From contig NZ_JAFYHP010000015.1 of NCBI RefSeq assembly GCF_017539065.1, forward strand, positions 40,642 through 104,641: a stretch of DNA of 64,000 nt, read 5' to 3'. The position numbers and the translations under genes were made by a program. Under the pieces are notes generated by a model that did not search any database, was not told where the DNA came from, and saw nothing but the letters and a program-made list of their open reading frames with translations. Of this stretch, positions 20,157 to 29,451 are shown one piece after another (the stretch's first letter is position 1; each line of letters opens with the position of its first letter). The stretch is from Methanobrevibacter sp. GTDB taxonomy: Archaea > Methanobacteriota > Methanobacteria > Methanobacteriales > Methanobacteriaceae.

Positions 20157-20576
20157 TTAAAGATTGTTATATGCTTGATTAGCAATTTTGAGTTTTTCTT
20201 TAGCATAATCAATCCTACTATCAACTTCATTTGATGGTTTGCTTGCATCTAGAGCACTTTGAACATTTTCAATAGCTGAATTCGCCCGTGTCAGCTCTAA
20301 TTTAGCATCATTATAAATCTTAATATCATCAGAACCTCCAGCATAATATGTCGGTTTAATATTATCAAATTTAACAGACAGATTATTATACTCCGCTTTC
20401 AATACTGCAAGCTCGTCATATTGTGTACCGGAAGATATTTCATTTGTAATTCCAGTTGAAACGATGCTATAACCTACATATGCCACCACAACGATTGTTG
20501 AAATAATCATGATAATTCCCACAACAGAAATTAACATAGAAGTGGATTTGAATAAGCTTAATCTTGATTTTCTCAT
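20157..20576 (-). CDS. Membrane-anchored protein with coiled-coil outer part
   Basis: A 139-residue protein with a basic N-terminus, one hydrophobic segment around residues 13-38 and an extracellular helical part likely to form coiled coil (KAEYNNLSVKFDNIKP; ELTRANSAIENVQSAL). I recognise no family. GAGGT precedes the ATG at 20576. It converges directly on rlmE with no gap and diverges from mcm. Confidence 0.65.
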   Translation of the reverse strand: MRKSRLSLFKSTSMLISVVGIIMIISTIVVVAYVGYSIVSTGITNEISSGTQYDELAVLKAEYNNLSVKFDNIKPTYYAGGSDDIKIYNDAKLELTRANSAIENVQSALDASKPSNEVDSRIDYAKEKLKIANQAYNNL

Positions 20577-20688
20577 ATTAACCTCAAATAATTAAATTTA
20601 TCAGTTACTACTTTATCGATATTACTATATTAATGTTACTTTTTAGTGAAGATATGCAAGATTTTTTAAAGTATGAAAATATAATATT

Positions 20689-22698
20689 ATGATAATGAAC
20701 TCTACTAATAAAACACAAACATCAACTGCAAAATTCGAAGAGTTTTTTGCGACATCATATAAGGATGATGTATTCAAAATACTCGAAAAATATCCTGATG
20801 AGCGATCATTAACTGTAAATTATCAATCATTAGAAATGTTTGATCCAGACTTAGCAGATTTATTAATTGAAAAGCCTGAAGAAGTTATTGAAGCAGCTCA
20901 AATCGCAATTAAAAATATTGATCCATTAGTGAAAGATGCAGACATCAATATTCGGTTTGACAATTTGAGCAATATAATTCCATTAAAAGACCTTTTGAGT
21001 AAATATATTGGAACATTTGTTTCTGCAGATGGAATTGTGAGAAAAACCGATGAAATTAGGCCACGTATTGAAACCGGTGTTTTTGAATGTAGAGGTTGTA
21101 TGAGATTGCATGAGGTCGAACAAACATCTGGAAACCATATAATAGAACCGTCATTATGCAGTGAATGTGGCGGAAGATCTTTTAGATTGCTCCAAGAAGA
21201 ATCAAAATACATTGATACACAAACTGCAAGGATGCAGGAACCTTTAGAAAATCTATCTGGAGGAACTGAACCTAAACAGATGTTGATGATTTTAGAAGAT
21301 GATTTAGTTGATGATTTAAATCCTGGAGACAAAGTAAGAATCACAGGTACATTAAAAACATTTAGAGAGGAAAGAAGTGGTAAATTTAAGAATTACATAT
21401 ATGTAAACCACATAGAACCTCTAGAACAAGAATTTGAAGAATTGCATCTTTCCGAAGAAGATGAAGAAAAAATTCTTGAATTATCACAAGACCCTCATAT
21501 TTACGATAAAATTATTAAATCAACCGCCCCATCAATTAGAGGATATCGTGAAGTTAAAGAAGCTATCGCCCTTCAGTTATTTGGAGGAGCGGCTAAACAA
21601 CTCGAAGATGAAACTAAATTAAGAGGAGATATTCATATTCTAATTGTTGGAGACCCTGGTATTGGTAAATCCCAAATATTAAAATATGTTTCAAGATTAG
21701 CTCCAAGAAGTATTTATACTAGTGGTAAAGGTACCAGTGGTGCCGGTTTAACTGCTGCTGCAGTAAGAGATGAACTCGGCGGATGGTCCCTTGAAGCTGG
21801 TGCATTAGTACTTGGAGACCAAGGTAATGTATGTGTTGACGAACTGGACAAAATGAGATCAGAAGATCGTTCAGCGCTTCACGAAGCATTAGAACAACAA
21901 ACTGTGAGTATTGCAAAAGCAGGAATTATGGCAACATTAAACTCAAGATGTTCCGTTCTCGCTGCTGCAAACCCTAAATTTGGAAGATTTGACAGATACA
22001 AAGTACTTGCAGAACAAATTGATTTGCCTGCACCAATTATCTCTCGTTTTGATTTGATCTTTGTTATCGAAGATAAACCAAGCAGAGAAAAAGATTCAGA
22101 CTTGGCAAAGCATATTTTAGAAATACATAAAGAAAATACCGTCAATTATGAAATCGAACCGGAATTGCTTAGAAAATATATTGCATATGCTCGTAAAAAT
22201 GTCAATCCGCGCTTAACTGATGAAGCAAATGAGATTTTAAGAGAATTTTATGTAAACACAAGAAATAGTAATCCTGATGAACAAGGCGCAGTTCCGATTA
22301 CCGCCAGACAGCTGGAAGCTACTATCCGTTTAGCAGAAGCTAGTGCTAAAATTAAACTTAAAGATAAAGTGGAAAAAGAAGATGCTGATAAAGCCGTGAA
22401 ACTAACCATGTTCTGTCTTAAAGATATTGGTATTGATCCGGATACCGGTGAAATTGATATTGACCGTATTGGAGAAGGAACACCAAAATCTGACCGGGAT
22501 AAAATACAAAGAGTAACTGAAGAAATTAAACTCCTTGAAGAGGAATTTGCGGGAGATGCTCCATTAAATGTATTAATTTCAAATATGGCTGAAAAATACT
22601 CAGTAAGCGAAGATAAAACCAAAGAAATTGTTAGAAAATTAGTTCAAAAAGGAGCAATTTACGAACCAAGTACTGGATATTATAGAAGCCTACTATAA
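20689..22698 (+). CDS. mcm: Replicative DNA helicase MCM
   Basis: A 669-residue archaeal MCM, the 3'-5' hexameric replicative helicase. The N-terminal domain holds a zinc finger (CRGC...CSECGG). The AAA+ core shows GDPGIGKSQ (Walker A), VCVDELDKM (Walker B), [14 protein letters not shown] (sensor I) and the arginine finger in ISRFDLIF. The C-terminus is a winged helix ([17 protein letters not shown]...). The start at 20689 has no clear Shine-Dalgarno, suggesting a short or absent leader; ATG 20695 is also possible. Confidence 0.96.
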   Translation: MIMNSTNKTQTSTAKFEEFFATSYKDDVFKILEKYPDERSLTVNYQSLEMFDPDLADLLIEKPEEVIEAAQIAIKNIDPLVKDADINIRFDNLSNIIPLKDLLSKYIGTFVSADGIVRKTDEIRPRIETGVFECRGCMRLHEVEQTSGNHIIEPSLCSECGGRSFRLLQEESKYIDTQTARMQEPLENLSGGTEPKQMLMILEDDLVDDLNPGDKVRITGTLKTFREERSGKFKNYIYVNHIEPLEQEFEELHLSEEDEEKILELSQDPHIYDKIIKSTAPSIRGYREVKEAIALQLFGGAAKQLEDETKLRGDIHILIVGDPGIGKSQILKYVSRLAPRSIYTSGKGTSGAGLTAAAVRDELGGWSLEAGALVLGDQGNVCVDELDKMRSEDRSALHEALEQQTVSIAKAGIMATLNSRCSVLAAANPKFGRFDRYKVLAEQIDLPAPIISRFDLIFVIEDKPSREKDSDLAKHILEIHKENTVNYEIEPELLRKYIAYARKNVNPRLTDEANEILREFYVNTRNSNPDEQGAVPITARQLEATIRLAEASAKIKLKDKVEKEDADKAVKLTMFCLKDIGIDPDTGEIDIDRIGEGTPKSDRDKIQRVTEEIKLLEEEFAGDAPLNVLISNMAEKYSVSEDKTKEIVRKLVQKGAIYEPSTGYYRSLL

Positions 22699-22827
22699 AT
22701 ATCCTCATTATTTTTTCTTTTTTCAAATTAATGTATGAAAATTTGTAATATAAGCATACATTAATAAATGATTAACGCCATACTTAATATATTATACTTA
22801 TACTAATTTTAATAAGGAGAGATAATT

Positions 22828-23235
22828 ATGGATAAATATGAAGATTTATTAGAAAGAGCAATAGACCAATTACCTCCTGAAGTATTTGAACACAAAAGAT
22901 TCAAAATTCCTAAAGCTTATTCAGATATCCAAGGTAATAGAACATTCATTAAAAACTTTAAAGATGTTGCAGAAGGTTTGAACAGAGACCCTCAACATTT
23001 ATTAAAATTCTTAATGAGGGAATTAGGTACTGCAGGAAATATCGAAGGTCAAAGAGCAATCTTACAAGGTAAATTCACACATTACTTAATTAATGAAAGA
23101 ATTGAAGATTACGTAGACAAATATGTAATCTGTCATGAATGTAACAGACCAGATACAAGAATTATCAGAGAAGGTAGAATATTCTTACTTAAATGTGCTG
23201 CATGCGGTGCAACAGCACCTTTAAAATCATTATAA
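22828..23235 (+). CDS. Translation initiation factor aIF2 subunit beta
   Basis: A 135-residue aIF2-beta, part of the heterotrimer that brings initiator tRNA to the small ribosomal subunit. The core [20 protein letters not shown] and the C-terminal zinc ribbon ([10 protein letters not shown]...[13 protein letters not shown]) are both complete. AAGGAG precedes the start. It is followed by nmd3 and tyrS on the same strand, a translation-related cluster. Confidence 0.96.
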   Translation: MDKYEDLLERAIDQLPPEVFEHKRFKIPKAYSDIQGNRTFIKNFKDVAEGLNRDPQHLLKFLMRELGTAGNIEGQRAILQGKFTHYLINERIEDYVDKYVICHECNRPDTRIIREGRIFLLKCAACGATAPLKSL

Positions 23236-23267
23236 TTCTACTTTTTTACTTATTTTTTACCGATACA

Positions 23268-24311
23268 ATGTTTTGTCCAGAGTGCGGAAGTACAGATAAA
23301 AAAATGGTTGGAAACATCTGTATAGACTGTTTTTTAAAAGAATTCCAACTGATTGAACTGCCGAAACGCATTGAAGTTCAAATATGCAGTCATTGTAATA
23401 GTAAACTTGAAGAAGGGAAATGGAGTGAAGAATTTATCCCTGAAGAAGAAATTATTTACAGGGCACTTGAGAGAAACATTAAAGTTGCTGATGAAGTCGA
23501 AAATGAAAACATTACCCTTGAAATCGAACAGATCAGAGGAACAATAGCTAACTGCAATGTTGAAGCCATTGGTGAAGTACAGGGAACTCAAATTGAAGAA
23601 ACTCATGAATGCGAAGTTAAACTTCTTAAAACAGTTTGCCCAACATGCAGTAAAATACAATCAGGCTATTATGAAACCGTGATTCAATTTAGAGCTGATT
23701 CAAGAGAAATAAGAAGCGAAGAATATGCTAAAGCTGATGAGATTGTTGAAAGAACATTGATAAAACAATCAAAAAGCGATAAATTGGCATATTGTCCGCA
23801 AATTGCCAAACTTAAAGAAGGATATGATTACTACATCGGTTCTTTCAAATCCGGAAAAAAGGTTGCTGAAAACTTGAAAGAAGAGTTTGGAGGAGTTATC
23901 AAAGAATCTCCAAGACTCATAAGCGAAGACAAATCCACTGGAAAAGGATTATATAGGATTTGGATTTCAGTAAGAATTCCTGAATTTGAAGTTGATGATT
24001 TCGTAAAGTATGAAGACAAAATAATTAAAGTAACAAGTATTGGTAAAAACAGCGTTGTAGGAGTGGAACTCTCCGCAAACAAAAAGCATAATATCCCTAT
24101 GAAGAATATGGAGGATATTGAGCTTGTTAAAAAATCATCAGAAGTAGAAACTACAACAATTATTTCAAAGTCTCCTCAATTCATACAGATTTTAGATCCT
24201 ATTGATTATTCTGCTGTGGATTTAAATATGCGTGAAGAATATAATAGTTTAAATGTTGGGGAAGAAATAGAACTTATTCGAATTGACAATAACGTTTATT
24301 TATTGATTTAA
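23268..24311 (+). CDS. Archaeal NMD3-type protein (60S/50S export adaptor homolog)
   Basis: A 347-residue NMD3-family protein; in eukaryotes NMD3 binds the large ribosomal subunit. The N-terminus has zinc ribbons ([10 protein letters not shown]...[30 protein letters not shown]), then the RNA-binding domains, including [12 protein letters not shown]. The frame is open from 23193 but that part overlaps aIF2-beta; the ATG at 23268 opens exactly at the first zinc ribbon. The role in archaea is probably late large-subunit maturation. Confidence 0.88.
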   Translation: MFCPECGSTDKKMVGNICIDCFLKEFQLIELPKRIEVQICSHCNSKLEEGKWSEEFIPEEEIIYRALERNIKVADEVENENITLEIEQIRGTIANCNVEAIGEVQGTQIEETHECEVKLLKTVCPTCSKIQSGYYETVIQFRADSREIRSEEYAKADEIVERTLIKQSKSDKLAYCPQIAKLKEGYDYYIGSFKSGKKVAENLKEEFGGVIKESPRLISEDKSTGKGLYRIWISVRIPEFEVDDFVKYEDKIIKVTSIGKNSVVGVELSANKKHNIPMKNMEDIELVKKSSEVETTTIISKSPQFIQILDPIDYSAVDLNMREEYNSLNVGEEIELIRIDNNVYLLI

Positions 24312-24319
24312 GTGATAAA

Positions 24320-25282
24320 ATGAATATTGAAGAAAAGATTCAATTAATTGAAGAAGGAACATTGGAAGTTATAGATACTGAAGAATTAAAAGAGGTTCTT
24401 AAAAAAGACCAACCTATAGCTTATACCGGTTATGAGCCTTCAGGAAAAATCCATTTAGGACATGCAGTAACTGTGCAAAAATTAAAACAATTGCAAAAGT
24501 TAGGTTTTAAAATCAAAATCCTTTTAGCAGATTATCATGCATTTTTAAATGGAAAAGGAACCGTTGAAGAAATAGCTGAAACTGCCGAATACAATAAGAA
24601 ATGTTTCCAAGCATTAGGTCTTGATGAAACAACCGAATATGTTCTCGGTTCATCATTCCAATTAGACCCTGATTATACCGATAAAGTTTACCAATTGGCT
24701 ACCATGACTACTTTAAAAAGAGCTAGAAGAAGTATGGATCAGGTAAGCCGTGCGGACGATAATCCTAAAGTGGCTAGTGTAATCTATCCTATTATGCAAA
24801 CTGTGGATATGGCTGCACTTGAAGTTGACATTGCACTTGGAGGAATGGAACAGAGAAAAATCCAAATGTTAGCACGTGAAAACTTAGAAAGAATTGGTGA
24901 GAATGTTCCTGTTTGTATTCACACCCCATTATTGCATGGATTGGATGGTGATGCAAAAATGTCTTCAAGTAAAGGAAACTATATTGCAGTAGATGACAGT
25001 GCTGAAGTAATCGCTAAAAAAATCAAAAAAAGTTTCTGCCCTCAAGGAGAAGTTGAAGGAAATCCTATGATTGAAATAGCTGAAACCTTTGTTTTCCCAA
25101 ATCAAGATACTTTGCTTATTAAAAGACCTGAAAAGTTCGGTGGCGATATTGAACTTACTCATGATGAGTTAATTAAAGACTTTAGTGAAGGTAACTTACA
25201 TCCAATGGATTTAAAAAATGGAATTAAAGATTTCTTAATTGAATTCTTTGCGCCTGTAAGAGAATACATGGAGGAAAATTAA
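24320..25282 (+). CDS. tyrS: Tyrosyl-tRNA synthetase, archaeal type
   Basis: A 320-residue class I aminoacyl-tRNA synthetase attaching tyrosine. The HIGH-type motif is HLGH (residues 45-48) within [15 protein letters not shown], and the KMSKS-type motif is [10 protein letters not shown]; the C-terminal RNA-binding extension of bacterial TyrRS is absent, as usual in archaea. GTGAT precedes the ATG. It adjoins the 70-residue gene downstream without a gap. Confidence 0.95.
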   Translation: MNIEEKIQLIEEGTLEVIDTEELKEVLKKDQPIAYTGYEPSGKIHLGHAVTVQKLKQLQKLGFKIKILLADYHAFLNGKGTVEEIAETAEYNKKCFQALGLDETTEYVLGSSFQLDPDYTDKVYQLATMTTLKRARRSMDQVSRADDNPKVASVIYPIMQTVDMAALEVDIALGGMEQRKIQMLARENLERIGENVPVCIHTPLLHGLDGDAKMSSSKGNYIAVDDSAEVIAKKIKKSFCPQGEVEGNPMIEIAETFVFPNQDTLLIKRPEKFGGDIELTHDELIKDFSEGNLHPMDLKNGIKDFLIEFFAPVREYMEEN

Positions 25283-25495
25283 ATGCCGGAAGAAAAAGAA
25301 GAATTCGAAATGGGTTTGCCTAATGGTGTTGGCGAACAAATGCTTGCACATGCTTTTGAAAAATTCGACATTAAATTAGAACAAACTGAATTTGGCCCTA
25401 AAATAATTGGAGAATATGATGAACTTGTAAAAGCAAGAGAATTTTTAGAAAATGCAATCCGTGAAAGATTAAAAGAATTAGAAGGAGACAAATAA
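25283..25495 (+). CDS. Small hypothetical protein coupled to tyrS
   Basis: A 70-residue acidic protein starting on the base after the tyrS stop, with GGAGG before its ATG. It has a probable alpha-beta-alpha layout (QMLAHAFEKFDIKLEQTEFGPKII, then a helix REFLENAIRERLKELE). I do not recognise the family. Tight coupling to tyrS and conserved-looking composition suggest it is real; no function assigned. Confidence 0.7.
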   Translation: MPEEKEEFEMGLPNGVGEQMLAHAFEKFDIKLEQTEFGPKIIGEYDELVKAREFLENAIRERLKELEGDK

Positions 25496-25498
25496 TCT

Positions 25499-26281
25499 TT
25501 AATTATTTTTTTCCATAATCTCTTTTAACTCTTTAATCTCTTTTTTCAATTCATCAATCTTTTTATCACTTTCTTTTAACTGATTATTCAGTTTTTCCAT
25601 TTCAGATTCTGATTTCTCTACTTTTTCTTTTAAATCATGAATATGATATGTTCCTTCCTGCAATAGATTATCCATGAAATAGGATGATATTGCACCTGTG
25701 ATTGCACTGAATATGAAAACACCCAATATTAACAGTACTAAACTGAATACCTTACCATAAATGGTAGTTGGAGTAATATCCCCATAACCTACAGTAGTTA
25801 TGCTGACAACAACAAACCATAAATTATCAAAGAGATTATTCATTGAAGGATCCAATAAGTAGAGCGCCACTGTTGAACCGATGACTATTGCAGTCAAAAC
25901 CCCTAAGATTTCATCCAAACGGGTATCCTTTAAAAATCCTCCGATAATGTGGAACATGACCAGTAACAGTAACAAAACCCTTATCATTTTAAAGACTACT
26001 AGATAGTCAAAATCTAAAAATGGGGACAGCAGCAAATCGAAAGGAATGCATGCCAATAGCTCTAGCCAATTATATTCCAAATAAGCCAATCGATCTGACG
26101 AACCAAAAAATCCCTTAAGAAAATCTAAAAGAATAATTAAACATATGAATATGTCAAAAATCACTATCGAAAGATATTCAGTTGTTATGCTGAAAACGCT
26201 TGTTGTCAACAGTGCGATTATGTTCATTGCTATTATGATGCATAGCAATACCTTTGAAATGTTATAAACTTTTGTTTTCAT
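25499..26281 (-). CDS. Voltage-gated-type potassium channel
   Basis: A 260-residue membrane protein with six hydrophobic segments and the potassium selectivity filter TTVGYGD around residue 160. The fourth segment holds few spaced basic residues, so voltage sensing is uncertain. The C-terminal ~50 residues form a strong coiled coil (KEKVEKSESEMEKLNNQLKE) probably aiding tetramerisation. AGGTGA precedes the ATG. It starts three bases after tmk and shares its transcript. Confidence 0.88.
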   Translation of the reverse strand: MKTKVYNISKVLLCIIIAMNIIALLTTSVFSITTEYLSIVIFDIFICLIILLDFLKGFFGSSDRLAYLEYNWLELLACIPFDLLLSPFLDFDYLVVFKMIRVLLLLLVMFHIIGGFLKDTRLDEILGVLTAIVIGSTVALYLLDPSMNNLFDNLWFVVVSITTVGYGDITPTTIYGKVFSLVLLILGVFIFSAITGAISSYFMDNLLQEGTYHIHDLKEKVEKSESEMEKLNNQLKESDKKIDELKKEIKELKEIMEKNN

Positions 26282-26284
26282 GTT

Positions 26285-26863
26285 TCACCTAATACAATCC
26301 GGACAAATTCCTAAATAGGGGGCCACCGCTTTTTTGATATCTGATGAAACTTTATTCACTCCATTATTTGCATCAATAATTTCATGAGTAAAATTTTCAG
26401 CCAATTTTAAATAATTGGCTTTAACTCCAGTTAAGAATTCCTCATTTTCAAAAGTATCTTCACCGGAAGTCCTTGCAACGGATTTTTTAACATCCAAATC
26501 AAGTAAAATTAATAAATCTGGCTTTTTAGCGTACTTATTTAAAACCTCAATCCAATCTGCAGGTTCTTGATAAGCCAATGAAGAAATAAATGATCTGTCT
26601 GAAATAATTATTTTAGATTCGTCTTCCAATTTGTCCATAATCAACATTCTGTCTGCTGCAAAAAGAAGACCTAAAGTTTTTTGGACGTTGTCAGTTGTTG
26701 CATCGGGCCTTTGCAGAATCCTGCGAATCAGTTTTCCGACTTCAGAATCAGTTGGTTCGACTAATGTTTCGACTCTGAATCCGTTAGCCTCCAGCCATTC
26801 TTTTAACATCTGAATCTGAGTGGATTTTCCAGCACCATCAATTCCTTCAAAAACTATGTACAT
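26285..26863 (-). CDS. tmk: Thymidylate kinase
   Basis: A 192-residue dTMP kinase making dTDP. The P-loop FEGIDGAGKSTQ is at residues 4-15, the DR(S/Y) motif is ISDRSFISSLAYQ, and LLILLDLDVKKSVART follows. The C-terminus ends in a Cys pair (GICPDCIR), unusual for the family. It is the first gene of a two-gene operon with the potassium channel. Confidence 0.93.
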   Translation of the reverse strand: MYIVFEGIDGAGKSTQIQMLKEWLEANGFRVETLVEPTDSEVGKLIRRILQRPDATTDNVQKTLGLLFAADRMLIMDKLEDESKIIISDRSFISSLAYQEPADWIEVLNKYAKKPDLLILLDLDVKKSVARTSGEDTFENEEFLTGVKANYLKLAENFTHEIIDANNGVNKVSSDIKKAVAPYLGICPDCIR

Positions 26864-26943
26864 AACATAGAATATGTTTTAATTTAATATATAATTAATT
26901 ACAAAAAATTAAATGTATAAATCAAATAGGGTGTAATTATAAA

Positions 26944-29451
26944 ATGGTTTTAGAAGAATTATTAGCACCAGCCGGTTCGCCTGAAGTATTAACAATTGCA
27001 GTTAATGCAGGTGCCGATGCTGTTTACATTGCAGGACATAAATACGGTGCACGAGCATACGCTAAAAACTTTAGCTTTGAAGAGATTGAAAAAGCGGTGA
27101 ATTATGCTCACTTAAATGGTGCTAAAGTCCATGTGACAGTCAATACTTTAGTTAACAATTTTGAAATTGTAGATGTCTTAAACTACTTATTCAAATTATA
27201 TCAAATTGGAGTGGATGCAGTTATCGTACAGGATTTCGGATTAATTTGGCTTTTAAAAACATTCATTCCTGATTTGGAAGTTCATGCATCAACGCAGATG
27301 GGTTTGAATAACTATTCTTCAATCAAATGGGCTGCTAAAAATAACATTAAAAGAGTTGTTCTTCCAAGGGAAGTGACTATCGAACAAATCAGACAGACAA
27401 CAGAACAACTTAAAAAAGACAATATCGACATGGATATTGAAGTATTTGGTCATGGCGCGCTGTGTTATTGTGTTAGTGGCAAATGCTACATGTCCTCATA
27501 CAATAGCGGTAGAAGCGGAAATAGGGGAGCCTGTGCTCAACCGTGCAGACGGGAATACCGTTTAAAATATAGGGGATATAATATTGGAAACGGGTATCTT
27601 CTATCAACACACGATCTTGCAACCTATAATAATTTAAAAGAAATAGAAGAAGCAGGAGTCAAATCCTTAAAATTGGAAGGCAGAATGAAATCCGGAGATT
27701 ACATTGGAACCATTGTAAATAGCTACAGAAACATCATAGATGGAAAGCCTGTAGAGGACTATAAAAAAGATTTGCACCTTGTATTCAACAGGCAGTTTAC
27801 CAATGGATACATGATGGGAGATAAACCTGGTGACGTTATGGGCAGAGGCCATTCTGGCCATGAAGGATTATACATTGGAGATATTGTAAATATTGAAGAT
27901 ACCAAAGTGACAATTGAGATTAAAAACAAAGAAATTCCAGTTATTTTAGAACCTGGAGACGGAATTGCTTTTAAATACAATGGCAAAATAAAAGGGATTT
28001 ATCTAGAAAACATTATTAAACAAGACGAAAATGAAATCATTATAGACACAACCCGCCTTGTTAAAGTCGGAACAGAAGTATTTATCAGCTATTCTAAATC
28101 TACTCACGATTACTTGAAACAGTTTGAAAAAGAAACAATTAGAAATAATGTTCCAATAAATTTATCCTTAACTTGGGATGAAAACTTAAATTTATTCACT
28201 AAAGTCGAATATTATTTAGAAGACGAATTAATTAATTTTAGGCATAAGACATTGGATAAATTCGAAAAGGCTAAAAATAAACCGGTAACTGAAGAAGTTA
28301 TCGAACAACAGTTGAGAAAAACTGGCGGCACACCGTTTTATATTGGCAACATTCGTTTTAATAATATGCCAAAAGACATTTTCATACCTATTAGTGAAAT
28401 CAACCAGATTAGGCGCGAAATTTTAGATACCGCAACAGACTTATTATTAAAGCATTATACCCCAACTAAAAAATCTGTCAAATCGGTCCGAAAAGATTTG
28501 ACTAAATTTTTTGAGGACTATGAAAACAGTCCCGGCAAAATCAAAAGGAAAACTCCTAAATTATCAATATTTATTGATGATATCGCACAAATCAAAGCCG
28601 CCTCAGGTTTCGATTTGAAACGGATATACTTTGATGGAAATTGCCATTATAACAATCCAGAAGATTACTTCGAAAATATTAAAGAAACATTGAAGAGAGG
28701 TAGCTTAATGGCCGCTCCAACAGAATTTGTTTGGGTTTTATCATCCTTTATATCCGAAGAGGATGCCATCAAATGCAATAGAATAGTTAAAGAACTTCAA
28801 GAGGAAGGAATTATTATTTCCGTAATGGGAGATTACCCTGCAATGAATGAGATATTTGACTGTTCAATTCATGGAAACCATAATTTAAATGTGTGGAACA
28901 GTTTTTGTGTGCATAATCTAAACGCTGCAGGATTTAAATCATTGATCTTATCATCAGAGCTTTCAGGAAAAGAAATTAAAGAAGTGGTCCTTAGAAATCA
29001 TGACAGAAACATCGACCTGGAAATGATTGTTAACGGAAACTTGGAAGTGATTGTAAGTAAAGATGATTTCACTAATTTAAACGATGGAAAAGACTTCATT
29101 ATTTCAAATGATGCTGATTATGCAACACTAGAAGATAAAAAAAGGAAAAAATTCAAATATAAAATATTTTTCGACTACAACAGACAAAGCCACATTATCA
29201 ACAAGGATTGTTTATGTCTAATTGAAGAGATAAATGAAATAAAAGAGTTTGGTCTTGATTCATTAATTCTAGACTGCAGATACTCAAACGAGAAATATAC
29301 CTCGCAGATTTTATCTATCTACAATGAAGGTCTTAAGAATAAAGACCAAGAGGAATTGACCAAATATAAATACCAAATAATGGATTTCTCACAATCTTAT
29401 ATTAACAAAGGCAATTTTATAGAAGGCAGATTACACGAGGATAAAAAATGA
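26944..29451 (+). CDS. U32 peptidase-family protein, long form (1 of 2)
   Basis: An 835-residue U32 protein with the opening LLAPAGSPEVLTIAVNAGADAVYI. The family signature is the Cys-rich GHGALCYCVSGKCYMSS...GNRGACAQPCRREY around residues 168-205; in related RlhA/TrhP proteins these cysteines are linked to an iron-sulfur cluster and RNA hydroxylation rather than proteolysis. A DUF3656-like region and C-terminal U32 domain follow. It overlaps the next U32 gene by four bases, and both share the plan, indicating duplication. Confidence 0.88.
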   Translation: MVLEELLAPAGSPEVLTIAVNAGADAVYIAGHKYGARAYAKNFSFEEIEKAVNYAHLNGAKVHVTVNTLVNNFEIVDVLNYLFKLYQIGVDAVIVQDFGLIWLLKTFIPDLEVHASTQMGLNNYSSIKWAAKNNIKRVVLPREVTIEQIRQTTEQLKKDNIDMDIEVFGHGALCYCVSGKCYMSSYNSGRSGNRGACAQPCRREYRLKYRGYNIGNGYLLSTHDLATYNNLKEIEEAGVKSLKLEGRMKSGDYIGTIVNSYRNIIDGKPVEDYKKDLHLVFNRQFTNGYMMGDKPGDVMGRGHSGHEGLYIGDIVNIEDTKVTIEIKNKEIPVILEPGDGIAFKYNGKIKGIYLENIIKQDENEIIIDTTRLVKVGTEVFISYSKSTHDYLKQFEKETIRNNVPINLSLTWDENLNLFTKVEYYLEDELINFRHKTLDKFEKAKNKPVTEEVIEQQLRKTGGTPFYIGNIRFNNMPKDIFIPISEINQIRREILDTATDLLLKHYTPTKKSVKSVRKDLTKFFEDYENSPGKIKRKTPKLSIFIDDIAQIKAASGFDLKRIYFDGNCHYNNPEDYFENIKETLKRGSLMAAPTEFVWVLSSFISEEDAIKCNRIVKELQEEGIIISVMGDYPAMNEIFDCSIHGNHNLNVWNSFCVHNLNAAGFKSLILSSELSGKEIKEVVLRNHDRNIDLEMIVNGNLEVIVSKDDFTNLNDGKDFIISNDADYATLEDKKRKKFKYKIFFDYNRQSHIINKDCLCLIEEINEIKEFGLDSLILDCRYSNEKYTSQILSIYNEGLKNKDQEELTKYKYQIMDFSQSYINKGNFIEGRLHEDKK